Assembly: GCA_023265175.1 (NCBI GenBank)
Contig: JAHFUI010000029.1
Span: forward strand, 1 to 33,273
Source: Acidobacteriota bacterium
GTDB lineage: Bacteria; Acidobacteriota; Vicinamibacteria; Vicinamibacterales; CAVVIG01
Reading direction: 5' to 3'
Length of the DNA: 33,273 bases
In this document: positions 6,494 through 14,040 of the stretch, piece after piece
Numbering within the stretch: position 1 is the first letter of the stretch
Layout of the letters: the number at the start of each line of letters is the position of its first letter
Notes under the pieces: model-generated
Database searches by the model: none
What the model was told of the DNA's origin: nothing
The model's input: only the letters and a program-made list of their open reading frames with translations
Translations under genes and position numbers: made by a program

Positions 6494-7380
6494 CGAACGC
6501 CTTTTTGCCGTCGCGGTATCTCGAGCGCGTGCAGCGCGGCGCCGTCGCGCTGCAATTGTGGGACGGCGCGCGCGATGCCCGCCTGCGCGACGCGCTCGAC
6601 GTCCTCATCGAGCATGAGCACAAGCTCGAACCGCAGTGGGCGCGGCTCGAGGCGCCTGGACGGCCCGACGATGTCGACCCGGATCACGGGTGGTACCGGT
6701 TTCCCAAGCGCCGCACCGATCTGCACGCGCTGCTGTACCCGACACCGCGTCCGAGCAAACCGAAAACGTCGCTCGAGGTGAGAATCTTCGACCGCCGGTG
6801 GCGCTACAGTCCGCGTCGCGTGGACGTACCGGTGCCCGCCGACTTCGATCCCGACTTCGAGAAGAGGCCGCGGGTCCGCCTCCGCATCCGGCGCACGGCG
6901 CTGTACCCCGGTCCGGCGTACGGCGTGATGTCCGGTTCCACCGGCATTCGCGGCCGCGTGACGCTCGGCGGCGTGCCTGTGCGATGGGCGCGCGCCCGCG
7001 TCGCGGCGGCCGTCGACGAGGATCCGCCGATCGCCGTCGCCTACGGGGACGACCGCGGCGAGTTCCTGCTAATCGTGCCGGGCGCGCGGTCGACGCTGTC
7101 CGGATCGACCGGCACCTTCCAGTTGTCGGTCGAAGTCTCGACGCCACCGCAACCATCAGCGGCGATGCTGAAAGCCATTGCGCGCGATCCGCTCGCCGAT
7201 CTCGCCATGGAGCCGATGGACGCGGCGGTGGAGATCCACGATCCGCATCACGGACCCATTTTCGAACGACCCGATCCCAAGGCCATGGGGTGGACGTGGC
7301 CGGCGGCGTACAGCGTCGCGGAGACCCGGACGGTCACGTTCACCGCAGGAACGATTCACCGCGAACGATTCGAGCTTTGA
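6490..7380 (+). CDS. eCIS-associated beta-rich protein with carboxypeptidase-regulatory-like segment
   Basis: A 296-aa protein starting at GTG 6490 inside the stop codon of the cap gene (GTGA overlap), which implies translational coupling. Residues about 1-60 are helical (SRYLERVQRGAVALQLWDG). The middle has TGIRGRVTLGGVPVRWARAR followed by AYGDDRGEFLLIV, the pattern of a carboxypeptidase-regulatory-like/transthyretin-type beta-sandwich. The C-terminal part is rich in Pro, Asp and His. Comparable proteins accompany many eCIS loci between cap and sheath. They are not assigned to a structural position in Afp. It could decorate the particle or aid assembly; this is inference. Confidence 0.7.
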   Translation: MTNAFLPSRYLERVQRGAVALQLWDGARDARLRDALDVLIEHEHKLEPQWARLEAPGRPDDVDPDHGWYRFPKRRTDLHALLYPTPRPSKPKTSLEVRIFDRRWRYSPRRVDVPVPADFDPDFEKRPRVRLRIRRTALYPGPAYGVMSGSTGIRGRVTLGGVPVRWARARVAAAVDEDPPIAVAYGDDRGEFLLIVPGARSTLSGSTGTFQLSVEVSTPPQPSAAMLKAIARDPLADLAMEPMDAAVEIHDPHHGPIFERPDPKAMGWTWPAAYSVAETRTVTFTAGTIHRERFEL

Positions 7381-7410
7381 CGCGCCGCGGCGCGCCACAA
7401 GGAGTCTGCG

Positions 7411-9336
7411 ATGCCCGAGTATCTGGCGCCTGGAGTCTTCGTCGAGGAAGTGAGCTTTCGATCGAAGTCGATCGAAGGCGTGCCCACGAGCACGACCGGG
7501 TTTGCCGGTCTGGCGCGCTTCGGGCCCGTCTGGTACCAAGGCGGCCCCTCGTCGTGCGAGCCGCGCCTGATCACCAGCTTCACGGAGTACGAGCGCGTCT
7601 ACGGCGGGCTCGAACCGCTGTCGGTCGGTGAGCCGGTCGGCACCGAGCGCTACGCGTTCATGGCGCACGCGGCGCGCGCGTTCTTCGCCAACGGCGGCAA
7701 GCGGCTCTACATCTCGCGCGTGTTCAGCCCGCGCACCATGGGCGCCACGCCGGCCGACAACGCCGGCGTCGCCGCGCAGCCCGTCGCGGTGCCGACTTTT
7801 CCGTCGGCGGCATGGCGCGCGCGCTGGCCAGGCTCGCTCGGCAACGTGCACGTCGCGGTCTCGGCCGTGCGCACGAAGAACGTCGCGTTCACGTTCCCGG
7901 CGGGCGATGCCCGCGCCGCGTGGGGCGCCCAGGCGCGGCAGGTCAAGCAAGGGACGGTCGTCGAGATCATCAACCCGGCGCCGGCGCCGCCGCTGCCAGG
8001 TGCGCCACCGCCGGCGGCTACGCCTCCGCCGCTCGATCCGATCACGCTCTACGTCGTCAATGTCCTGGCGAGCGGGCAGCAGCAGTTCATCAGCGTCGCC
8101 GGCGCCGTCACGGCGTTCCCGTCCTCGCCGCTGCCGCTCATCCAGATCGTGGAGCTCAGCGTCGCCGTCACCGTGGACGCCGAGCGCGTGGACCACTACG
8201 ACCGCCTCGCCACGCATGTCGATCAGGTGCGCTATATCGGCAAGATTCTCGATCGCGATGATCCGGCGGACGAGAACGCCGTGGTGTCGCTCGAGATCGA
8301 CGAAACGCCGTTCGCCGCCAACATGGGCTACGCGGCGGCGCTCGCGGCCGCGCTCGAGCGCAATCCGAACTCACGGCTCGTCGGCGGACACGATGGCGTG
8401 ATGCCGCCGATCGACGCCACGCACGACAGCCTCGCCGGCCGCGATGCGAGTCCGGACATCGCGTCTGAAAAGGCGACCGGCCTCGCCGCGCTGGCCGAGA
8501 TCGACGACATCGCCATCGTCGCGCTGCCGGACGGCGGCACGTATCCGTCGGTCGACAAGTGCGCGGTCGCCGCGGGCGTGCTGATCACGCACGCCGAAAA
8601 CTGCCGGTACCGGATTGCCATCGTGGACGCGCCTGCCGGATCGTCGATGACCGAGATCCGTCATTTCCGCGGAAAGTTCGACAGCAAGTACGCGGCGCTC
8701 TATCACCCGTGGATCGAGATCTTCGATCCGCTGCAGCGGCCCGCACAGGGCGCGCCGCCCGATCGCCTCGTGCTGCCCGCGTCGGGGTTCGTCGCCGGCA
8801 TCTACGCGCGCAGCGACATCGAGCGCGGCGTTCACAAGGCACCCGCCAACGAAGTCGTCCGCGGCCTGACGCGGTTCGAGGCCAACATCAACCGTGGCCG
8901 CAACGAAGTGCTGAACCCTGAGGGAATCAACGCGTTGCGCTTCTTCGAAGGGCGCGGCAATCGCGTCTGGGGCGCGCGCACGCTCAGCTCCGACCCGGAG
9001 TGGAAGTACGTCAACGTGCGCCGTCTGTTCATCTATCTCGAGCACTCGATCGACAAGAGCACGCAGTGGGCCGTCTTCGAGCCGAACAACGAGCGGCTCT
9101 GGGCGAACATCCGGTACACCGTCGAGGACTTCCTCTACGTCGCGTGGCGCGACGGCGCGTTGATGGGCGAGAAGCCCGAAGAGGCGTACTTCGTGCGGTG
9201 CGACCGCACCACGATGAGCCAGAACGATCTCGACAACGGACGCCTGATCTGCCTGATCGGCGTCTCGCCGACCAAGCCGGCCGAGTTCGTGATCTTCCGC
9301 ATCGGCCAGTGGACGGGCGATGCAAAGCGGAGCTGA
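7411..9336 (+). CDS. Contractile tail sheath protein 1
   Basis: A 641-aa tail sheath subunit (gp18/Afp2-4/Pvc2-4 family), forming the contractile outer cylinder. The N-terminus LAPGVFVEEVSFRSKSIEGV and TSTTGFAGLA is the classic sheath start that makes the linker to neighbouring rings. The conserved C-terminal sheath domain lies at about residues 490-640: NPEGINALR, WGARTLSSDPEWKYVNVRRL, then EEAYFVRCD and FVIFRIGQW. ATG 7411 follows AAGGAG with 6-nt spacing. A Pro/Ala-rich insertion at about 189-210 (PAPAPPLPGAPPPAATPPP) interrupts the variable outer domain and is unusual; it is probably a surface loop. Confidence 0.97.
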   Translation: MPEYLAPGVFVEEVSFRSKSIEGVPTSTTGFAGLARFGPVWYQGGPSSCEPRLITSFTEYERVYGGLEPLSVGEPVGTERYAFMAHAARAFFANGGKRLYISRVFSPRTMGATPADNAGVAAQPVAVPTFPSAAWRARWPGSLGNVHVAVSAVRTKNVAFTFPAGDARAAWGAQARQVKQGTVVEIINPAPAPPLPGAPPPAATPPPLDPITLYVVNVLASGQQQFISVAGAVTAFPSSPLPLIQIVELSVAVTVDAERVDHYDRLATHVDQVRYIGKILDRDDPADENAVVSLEIDETPFAANMGYAAALAAALERNPNSRLVGGHDGVMPPIDATHDSLAGRDASPDIASEKATGLAALAEIDDIAIVALPDGGTYPSVDKCAVAAGVLITHAENCRYRIAIVDAPAGSSMTEIRHFRGKFDSKYAALYHPWIEIFDPLQRPAQGAPPDRLVLPASGFVAGIYARSDIERGVHKAPANEVVRGLTRFEANINRGRNEVLNPEGINALRFFEGRGNRVWGARTLSSDPEWKYVNVRRLFIYLEHSIDKSTQWAVFEPNNERLWANIRYTVEDFLYVAWRDGALMGEKPEEAYFVRCDRTTMSQNDLDNGRLICLIGVSPTKPAEFVIFRIGQWTGDAKRS

Positions 9337-9351
9337 TAACAGGAGCGCGAC

Positions 9352-9813
9352 ATGCCGACCAAACGTGACAATCCGTACGGCGCCTTCAACTACCTCGTCT
9401 CGCTCGGCGGCCAGACCGGCGACGGATCGCCGGGCGTCGTCGTCGGCGGGTTTTCGGATGTCAGCGGCCTGGGGGTGGAGATCAACTACGCCGAGTACCG
9501 CAACGGCAACGAGCTGGTGAACACGGCCCGCAAAGTGCCGAACACGCACAAGCAGGACGACGTGACCCTCAAGCGCGGGCTGATGGGATCCGACGATCTG
9601 TTTCAGTGGCTCAAGGGCGTGCGCGACGGGATCCCCGAGCCGCGGCCGGTGACGATCACGCTGATGGACGAGGCGCGCCGGCCCGTCGCCGCGTGGCGCA
9701 TCCGGAACGCGCAACCGAAGAAATGGTCCGGACCGACGCTTGCGGCCAAGGGCGGCGGCGACGTGGCGATGGAAGAACTGCACCTCGTCCACGAAGGCAT
9801 CGAGTACGTCTGA
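9352..9813 (+). CDS. Inner tube protein 1 (gp19/Hcp-like)
   Basis: A 153-aa T4 gp19/Afp1-5-family tube subunit. It has the tube beta-barrel features NYLVSLGG, VVVGGFSDVSGLGVEINYAE, a THKQDDVTLKRGLMGSDDLF loop and EELHLVHEGIEYV at the C-terminus. Hexamers stack to form the rigid conduit that the sheath drives outward. ATG 9352 follows AGGAG. It lies 15 bp after sheath 1 and 11 bp before sheath 2, so this is one half of an alternating sheath/tube arrangement. Confidence 0.96.
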   Translation: MPTKRDNPYGAFNYLVSLGGQTGDGSPGVVVGGFSDVSGLGVEINYAEYRNGNELVNTARKVPNTHKQDDVTLKRGLMGSDDLFQWLKGVRDGIPEPRPVTITLMDEARRPVAAWRIRNAQPKKWSGPTLAAKGGGDVAMEELHLVHEGIEYV

Positions 9814-9824
9814 GGTAGCCGCGC

Positions 9825-11816
9825 GTGTCACCAGCCTTCGCCGGTCCCCCGGGCGTCTACTTCGAGTCGGCCGCGCCGCTCGTTGCGTTCGCGCTCGAGC
9901 GCATGGACGTCTGCGCGTTCGTCGGCGTCTCGCCGCGCGGGCCGTCGCGCGTGCCCGTCGCTGACGACGAGACGATGCGAGGGCGTCCTCTCGTCGATCC
10001 CGCGCGGCGGCACCGGCGATCCGTGGCCGTCGCCGTCGAGAGCTTCGACGAGTACCGACGGCACTACGGGGGGTTCGAAGGCGCGGGGCTCCTGCCGTAT
10101 GCGGTGCGGACGTTCTTCGAACAAGGCGGACGCCGCGCCTACGTCGTCCGGATCGTTCATCAGTACGGGGACGGGCGCGATCGCGGTGGTGTGGCGCACG
10201 GCACGCTGCCCGGCATCACCGCCGCCGGCGCGGGCGTCGAGCTGCACGCACGCGATGAAGGCGAGTGGGGCAACGCGCTCACGGCGAACGTCGCGTTCAG
10301 CGTCAGGCCGATCGGATTCGACGAGGCACGCAGCTCGATTGCGGAGCTCGTGCTGCCGGCGGACGCCCTCCTGCCCGCCGGATCCACGCTGCGTGCGACG
10401 CTGGCGCCGGGGATCCGCCGGCTGACGGCTGTGAGCGCCGTGCGGCTGGTGCCGCGGGAGGACCGCCCGGGCCGCGAGCTGCGCGCGACGCTGGTGTCGC
10501 CACTGCCCAGCGCGGCGACGGCCGCGGAGGTCGTCGACGCCACGCTCACGATCGACGACGGCGCCGGGGGGCACGAGGTGCACGAGGGGCTCGGCCTCCA
10601 TCCCGAGCATCCGCGGTTCATCGCCACTGTCGTGAGCCAGGAGTCCGAGCTTGCTTACCCGGATCCCGCGTGGGCGGACATCGATCTCGCACCGCTCGAC
10701 GAGCGCCTGCTGGTCGGGGTCGCCAGCCATCCGCAGTTCCGGGACGGCGCCGACCGCTCGAGTGACATCGTCCCGGACGACTTCTTTGATGCCGGCTGGA
10801 CGCTCGGCAACGACGAGCCCGGAGACGGCGTGCACGCGCTGGTGCAGCTCACGGATCTCGCGATGGTCTGCGCGCCCGATCTCTATTCGCCGACGCCGCT
10901 GCCGCCGGTCGAATCGATCGTCGATCCGCCCAGCGTCGCCGGTCCGGAGTTCTCGCCCTGCGTCGACGTGAAGGCCGGCGAGCAGACGGCCGCGGCGCCG
11001 CCACTCGGTGGACTCTCGCTCGATCCTTTGATGCCGGCCGATCTGGCGCGCATCAGCGCGTACCAGCGTCAACTTGTCGAGCTTGCGGACACGCTGCGTA
11101 CGTTCACTGTGCTCCTCGACGTGCCACCCGGTCTGAGGCCGCCACAGATTCTTCGGTGGCGCCGGCAGTTCTCATCGGCCTTCGCGGCCGCGTATCACCC
11201 GTGGATCTCGGTGGCGCCGCCTGACGATCTGCGCGACGCGCTCGTGCGGATCCCGCCCTCCGCCGTCGCCGCCGGCATCGTCGCCGCTCAAGAGCTGCGG
11301 TTCGGTGTGCCGCACGGTCCAGCGAACATGATCGCGCATGGCGCCGTCGCGCTCGATCGGCTGGTGACGGCCGGCGATCACGCGGCGCTGCACGCCGCGG
11401 GTATCAACGTGTACGTGCGCGACCCCGGCGGCTTCCGGCTGACGACGGCGCGAACGCTTAGCAGCGATGGGCGGTACCGCCAGCTGAGCGTGCGGCGGCT
11501 AATCACGCAGCTCGCCCGCACGATCGAGCGACAGACGCAGTGGATCGTGTTCGAGCCGAACACCGCCGCGTTGCGCGGCGATCTCACGCGGGCGTTGCGC
11601 GCGCTGCTGCGCGAGTTGTTCGCCGCCAATGCCTTCGCGGGCGACGCCGAGGAAGAGGCGTTCTTCGTCCGGTGCGACGGCGAGCTGAACGACTGGCGCA
11701 GCATCGACAGCGGCTGCCTGGTTGCGGAAATCGGCGTCGCGCCCGCGGAGCCGCTCGAGTTCATCATCGTCCGGTTCGTTCGCGGCCTGGACGGCCGCAT
11801 CACGGTGGAGGCCTAG
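9825..11816 (+). CDS. Contractile tail sheath protein 2
   Basis: A 663-aa second sheath paralogue. The N-terminus FAGPPGVYFESAAPL is more diverged from the classic start. The C-terminal domain is clear: HAAGINVYVRDPGGFRL, TARTLSSDGRYRQLSVRRL, TQWIVFEPNT, EEEAFFVRCDGELNDWRSID and FIIVRFVRG. The start is GTG 9825. In Afp/PVC, minor sheath paralogues make the ring contacting the baseplate or the ring near the cap. The minor role is inferred here from the diverged N-terminus. The TAG stop (11814-11816) lies inside the left inverted-repeat flank of an inserted palindromic element. Confidence 0.95.
   Translation: MSPAFAGPPGVYFESAAPLVAFALERMDVCAFVGVSPRGPSRVPVADDETMRGRPLVDPARRHRRSVAVAVESFDEYRRHYGGFEGAGLLPYAVRTFFEQGGRRAYVVRIVHQYGDGRDRGGVAHGTLPGITAAGAGVELHARDEGEWGNALTANVAFSVRPIGFDEARSSIAELVLPADALLPAGSTLRATLAPGIRRLTAVSAVRLVPREDRPGRELRATLVSPLPSAATAAEVVDATLTIDDGAGGHEVHEGLGLHPEHPRFIATVVSQESELAYPDPAWADIDLAPLDERLLVGVASHPQFRDGADRSSDIVPDDFFDAGWTLGNDEPGDGVHALVQLTDLAMVCAPDLYSPTPLPPVESIVDPPSVAGPEFSPCVDVKAGEQTAAAPPLGGLSLDPLMPADLARISAYQRQLVELADTLRTFTVLLDVPPGLRPPQILRWRRQFSSAFAAAYHPWISVAPPDDLRDALVRIPPSAVAAGIVAAQELRFGVPHGPANMIAHGAVALDRLVTAGDHAALHAAGINVYVRDPGGFRLTTARTLSSDGRYRQLSVRRLITQLARTIERQTQWIVFEPNTAALRGDLTRALRALLRELFAANAFAGDAEEEAFFVRCDGELNDWRSIDSGCLVAEIGVAPAEPLEFIIVRFVRGLDGRITVEA
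11807..11811 (+). promoter_or_regulatory. Displaced Shine-Dalgarno of tube gene 2
   Basis: GGAGG ends the sheath 2 coding sequence. If the element at 11817-11973 and one CTAG copy are removed in thought, the order becomes GGAGG-CCTAGC-GTG, an ideal ribosome site 6 nt before GTG 11979. In the present sequence it stands about 167 nt from that start. The nearest purine-rich sequence is now AGGA inside the right inverted repeat. Confidence 0.6.
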
Positions 11817-11973
11817 TGTCCTGTCCCAGTCAAACCTTGACATGTTCCGGGCGGGGCATCCCGGCTGACTGCGTTGCTCGTCGCTCACATGTTCCCGACA
11901 TGCTCGCTCCTCCCGCCTTGTCAGCCGGGCGCCGCGCTCCGGAACATTGTCAACGCTTGACTGGGACAGGACA
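11817..11973. mobile_element. MITE-like palindromic element between sheath 2 and tube 2
   Basis: Positions 11813-11833 and 11957-11977 are perfect 21-bp reverse complements (outer part CTAGTGTCCTGTCCC). The centre is an imperfect palindrome. CTAG at 11813-11816 and 11974-11977 is the likely target duplication; because CTAG is its own complement, a 2-bp TA duplication is equally possible. The interior CTGCGTTGCTCGTCGCTCAC resembles the second palindrome of the 120-390 element, so they share a family. It carries no gene. The long stem would fold strongly in the mRNA and may affect expression of the distal operon. Confidence 0.75.
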
Positions 11974-11978
11974 CTAGC

Positions 11979-12497
11979 GTGGCCGACGGCCTGCTGCGCG
12001 CGTTCCGCTTCAGCGTGACGCTGCTTCGCAGCCCGGGGGCGCGGGCCGGCGCCGGCGCCACGCGCGCCGACACGGGCGCCACGCGGCTGGGCAACGGCGG
12101 CTTTCAGGAATGCTCCGGCCTCGAGCTCGAGCAGGACGTGCAGGAGTATCTCGAGGGGGGCCGCAACGACGGCATCATCCGCCGTATCGGCCGCGTGAAG
12201 TACCCGACGATCGTCTTGAAGCGCGGGATGTTTTTCGTCAAAGACTCGCTCAATCGCGACGTGTGGATCTGGCTGCAGGACATCGTCAGAGGCATACGGC
12301 CGGCCGCGCGCTACGACGGCACCGTCGACGTGTACCACACCGACCTGACGACGCCGATGGCGCGGTGGGAGTTCGATCGCGGGCTGCCCGTGCGCGTCAA
12401 GGGTCCGGAGCTCAACGCGAAAACCGGCGAAATCGCGATCGAGGAGCTCCACATCGCGCATGAGGGGCTGCGGCTCGCGCCGCCGGCAGGACGCTGA
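11979..12497 (+). CDS. Inner tube protein 2 (gp19-like)
   Basis: A 172-aa gp19/Pvc1-5-like tube protein, 19 aa longer than tube 1 because of an N-terminal Ala/Gly-rich loop (ARAGAGATRADTGAT). Family features are ECSGLELEQDVQEYLEGG, a KYPTIVLKRGMF strand-loop, VYHTDLTTPMARWEFDRGLP and AIEELHIAHEGLRL. This is the type that in Afp/PVC (Afp5) starts the tube at the baseplate, and it directly precedes the baseplate genes. GTG 11979 is preferred because it restores a normal 1-nt gap to the sheath 2 stop once the inserted element is removed. Its TGA overlaps the next ATG. Confidence 0.94.
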   Translation: MADGLLRAFRFSVTLLRSPGARAGAGATRADTGATRLGNGGFQECSGLELEQDVQEYLEGGRNDGIIRRIGRVKYPTIVLKRGMFFVKDSLNRDVWIWLQDIVRGIRPAARYDGTVDVYHTDLTTPMARWEFDRGLPVRVKGPELNAKTGEIAIEELHIAHEGLRLAPPAGR

Positions 12498-13864
12498 TGG
12501 GTCTGACCAAAGCGACGCTGCAGAAGCTGCCGAGCGCTACGAAGGGCCAACCAGGGGCCGAGGTCGCGGTGCAGTTCAACCCGACGTCGCTGCGCGTCAG
12601 CACGACGAACCAGACCGAAAGCGGTCAGGCGCTCGGCGTGCGCAAGCGCGGCTATCTGGCGAGCGGCGCGGCGAAGCTCACGCTGCAGCTCGTGTTCGAC
12701 ACGGCCGACGAGGGTACGACCGCGAGCCCGGTGTCGGTGCGCGGCCGCACGCGTCTGGTCACGCAGTTTCTCGAGCCGGAGAAGCAGGGCAAGAAGCAGG
12801 CGCCGCCGGCGGTCCGGTTTCACTGGGGGGAGTTCATCTTCGACGGCATCATGGACAGCGCCACCGAGGACATCGATCTCTTCGCCTGGAACGGCACGCC
12901 GCTGCGCGCGAAGGTCGACGTCACGATCACCGGCCAGCGCGTGAAGGATCTGAAGCTCGAGTCCGGTCCGGGCGCGAGCGCGAGCGGTAGTCCGCCGGTG
13001 CCCGGCGAACCATCCAGTGCCGGGCCCGGCACCGACGGCGGGCTGCCGACCGATCAGACGGCGCAGGCCAACGGAGGCGAGAGCGCCGCGGCGTTCGCTG
13101 CACGGCAAGGTCTCGATCCCGCCGCGTGGCGCAGCTTCGCGAATCAGGTGGACGATCCGCTCTCGTTGCCGGCGGGACGCGCGATCGATTTCAGCGCGGC
13201 CGCCGCGACGGCTTCGGGGCTCGGGTCGGCCAGCGGCTTTCAGTCGGGCGTCGTCGCCGCCGCGGGAGCAGCCGTCGACCTCGCGCGTGCGGCCGCGGCG
13301 TCTCCGGCCGCGCTCAGCCTCGGAAGCCACGGCGGTCCGGGTAGTGACGGGGCGCGACGCGCCGGCTTTGCGCTCGCCGCCGCCGGCGGCGTCGTGCCTG
13401 CAGTGGAGGCTGCCCAGACCGAGCGCGCCGATCAGGCCGCAGCCGATGCCATCCGCAGTTTTTCGCCGTCTTCGTCGTCGGCCTCGCCCACGTCTCCGTC
13501 AACGCCGGCCCCGGCGTCGGCAGCGGCCACGCCCGCGAGTGGCCGTGCGGCGGGCGGCGGATCGCCCGTGCGCGCCAGCGTGATGGCCGATCCACGACAG
13601 CGCGCATACGGATTCGGCGTGCCGTTGCGTGCGCGGATCGCCCCTGCGGCTCAGGAGCGCGCGGCCGTGGTGTTCGGCTCGCGCACGGTCGGCGCGCGCA
13701 CGCCTTCAATCGATCCGCCGACGACCGACGATCCTACTGTTGCGCCATGGGTGGAGCTTCCCGCGGATCGGCGTGCCGGGTCGAGGGGCGCGCGCCAGAC
13801 CGCTGGGCGCCGTTCGTGCGGTTGCGGCGGCGGCTGCGGTTGCGGATGTGGAGGCTCGCGATGA
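12497..13864 (+). CDS. LysM/Afp7-like hub adaptor with Gly-Cys C-terminal tail
   Basis: A 455-aa protein. Residues about 1-155 are the CIS tube/Afp7 N-terminal domain (VAVQFNPTSLRVS, KLTLQLVFDT, VRFHWGEFIFDGIM, PLRAKVDVTITG). In Afp/PVC this links tube and spike. A diverged LysM-like segment follows at about 193-236 (ESAAAFAARQGLDPAAWRSF, then PAGRAIDF). The rest is Ala/Ser/Pro-rich low complexity of nearly 200 residues. The protein ends in five Cys within a Gly-rich stretch (CGCGGGCGCGCGG, about 441-453). That tail is odd: it could bind a metal or form disulfides, or it could be a GC-repeat artefact of coding drift. It begins at ATG 12497, sharing a base with the tube 2 stop. Confidence 0.88.
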   Translation: MGLTKATLQKLPSATKGQPGAEVAVQFNPTSLRVSTTNQTESGQALGVRKRGYLASGAAKLTLQLVFDTADEGTTASPVSVRGRTRLVTQFLEPEKQGKKQAPPAVRFHWGEFIFDGIMDSATEDIDLFAWNGTPLRAKVDVTITGQRVKDLKLESGPGASASGSPPVPGEPSSAGPGTDGGLPTDQTAQANGGESAAAFAARQGLDPAAWRSFANQVDDPLSLPAGRAIDFSAAAATASGLGSASGFQSGVVAAAGAAVDLARAAAASPAALSLGSHGGPGSDGARRAGFALAAAGGVVPAVEAAQTERADQAAADAIRSFSPSSSSASPTSPSTPAPASAAATPASGRAAGGGSPVRASVMADPRQRAYGFGVPLRARIAPAAQERAAVVFGSRTVGARTPSIDPPTTDDPTVAPWVELPADRRAGSRGARQTAGRRSCGCGGGCGCGCGGSR

Positions 13865-14040
13865 GCGTGCGGATCGACGAGATCGAAACCGATATCGATA
13901 TCCACGGCGACGCGCCGAAGGACAGCAGCGGATCCGGGTCCCCGCCGCCACTCTGGCAGGCGCTCGAACGATTGCGGCAGCTGACGGATCGCCAGCGCGA
14001 GGAAGACGCGCGCACGCGCGCCTGGGATCACGATGACTGA
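13861..14040 (+). CDS. Small DUF5908-like eCIS protein
   Basis: A 59-aa protein starting at ATG 13861 in an ATGA overlap with the upstream stop. The start MSVRIDEIETDIDIHGD fits the pattern of the tiny DUF5908 proteins (M-x-I-x-I-x-E-[LI]...) that sit between the Afp7 and hub genes in many eCIS loci. The C-terminal half is a charged helix (LWQALERLRQLTDRQREEDA). A longer in-frame ORF from 13747 is rejected because it overlaps the upstream gene and adds only Arg-rich read-through. Its function is unknown; the conserved place suggests a hub assembly factor. Confidence 0.7.
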   Translation: MSVRIDEIETDIDIHGDAPKDSSGSGSPPPLWQALERLRQLTDRQREEDARTRAWDHDD

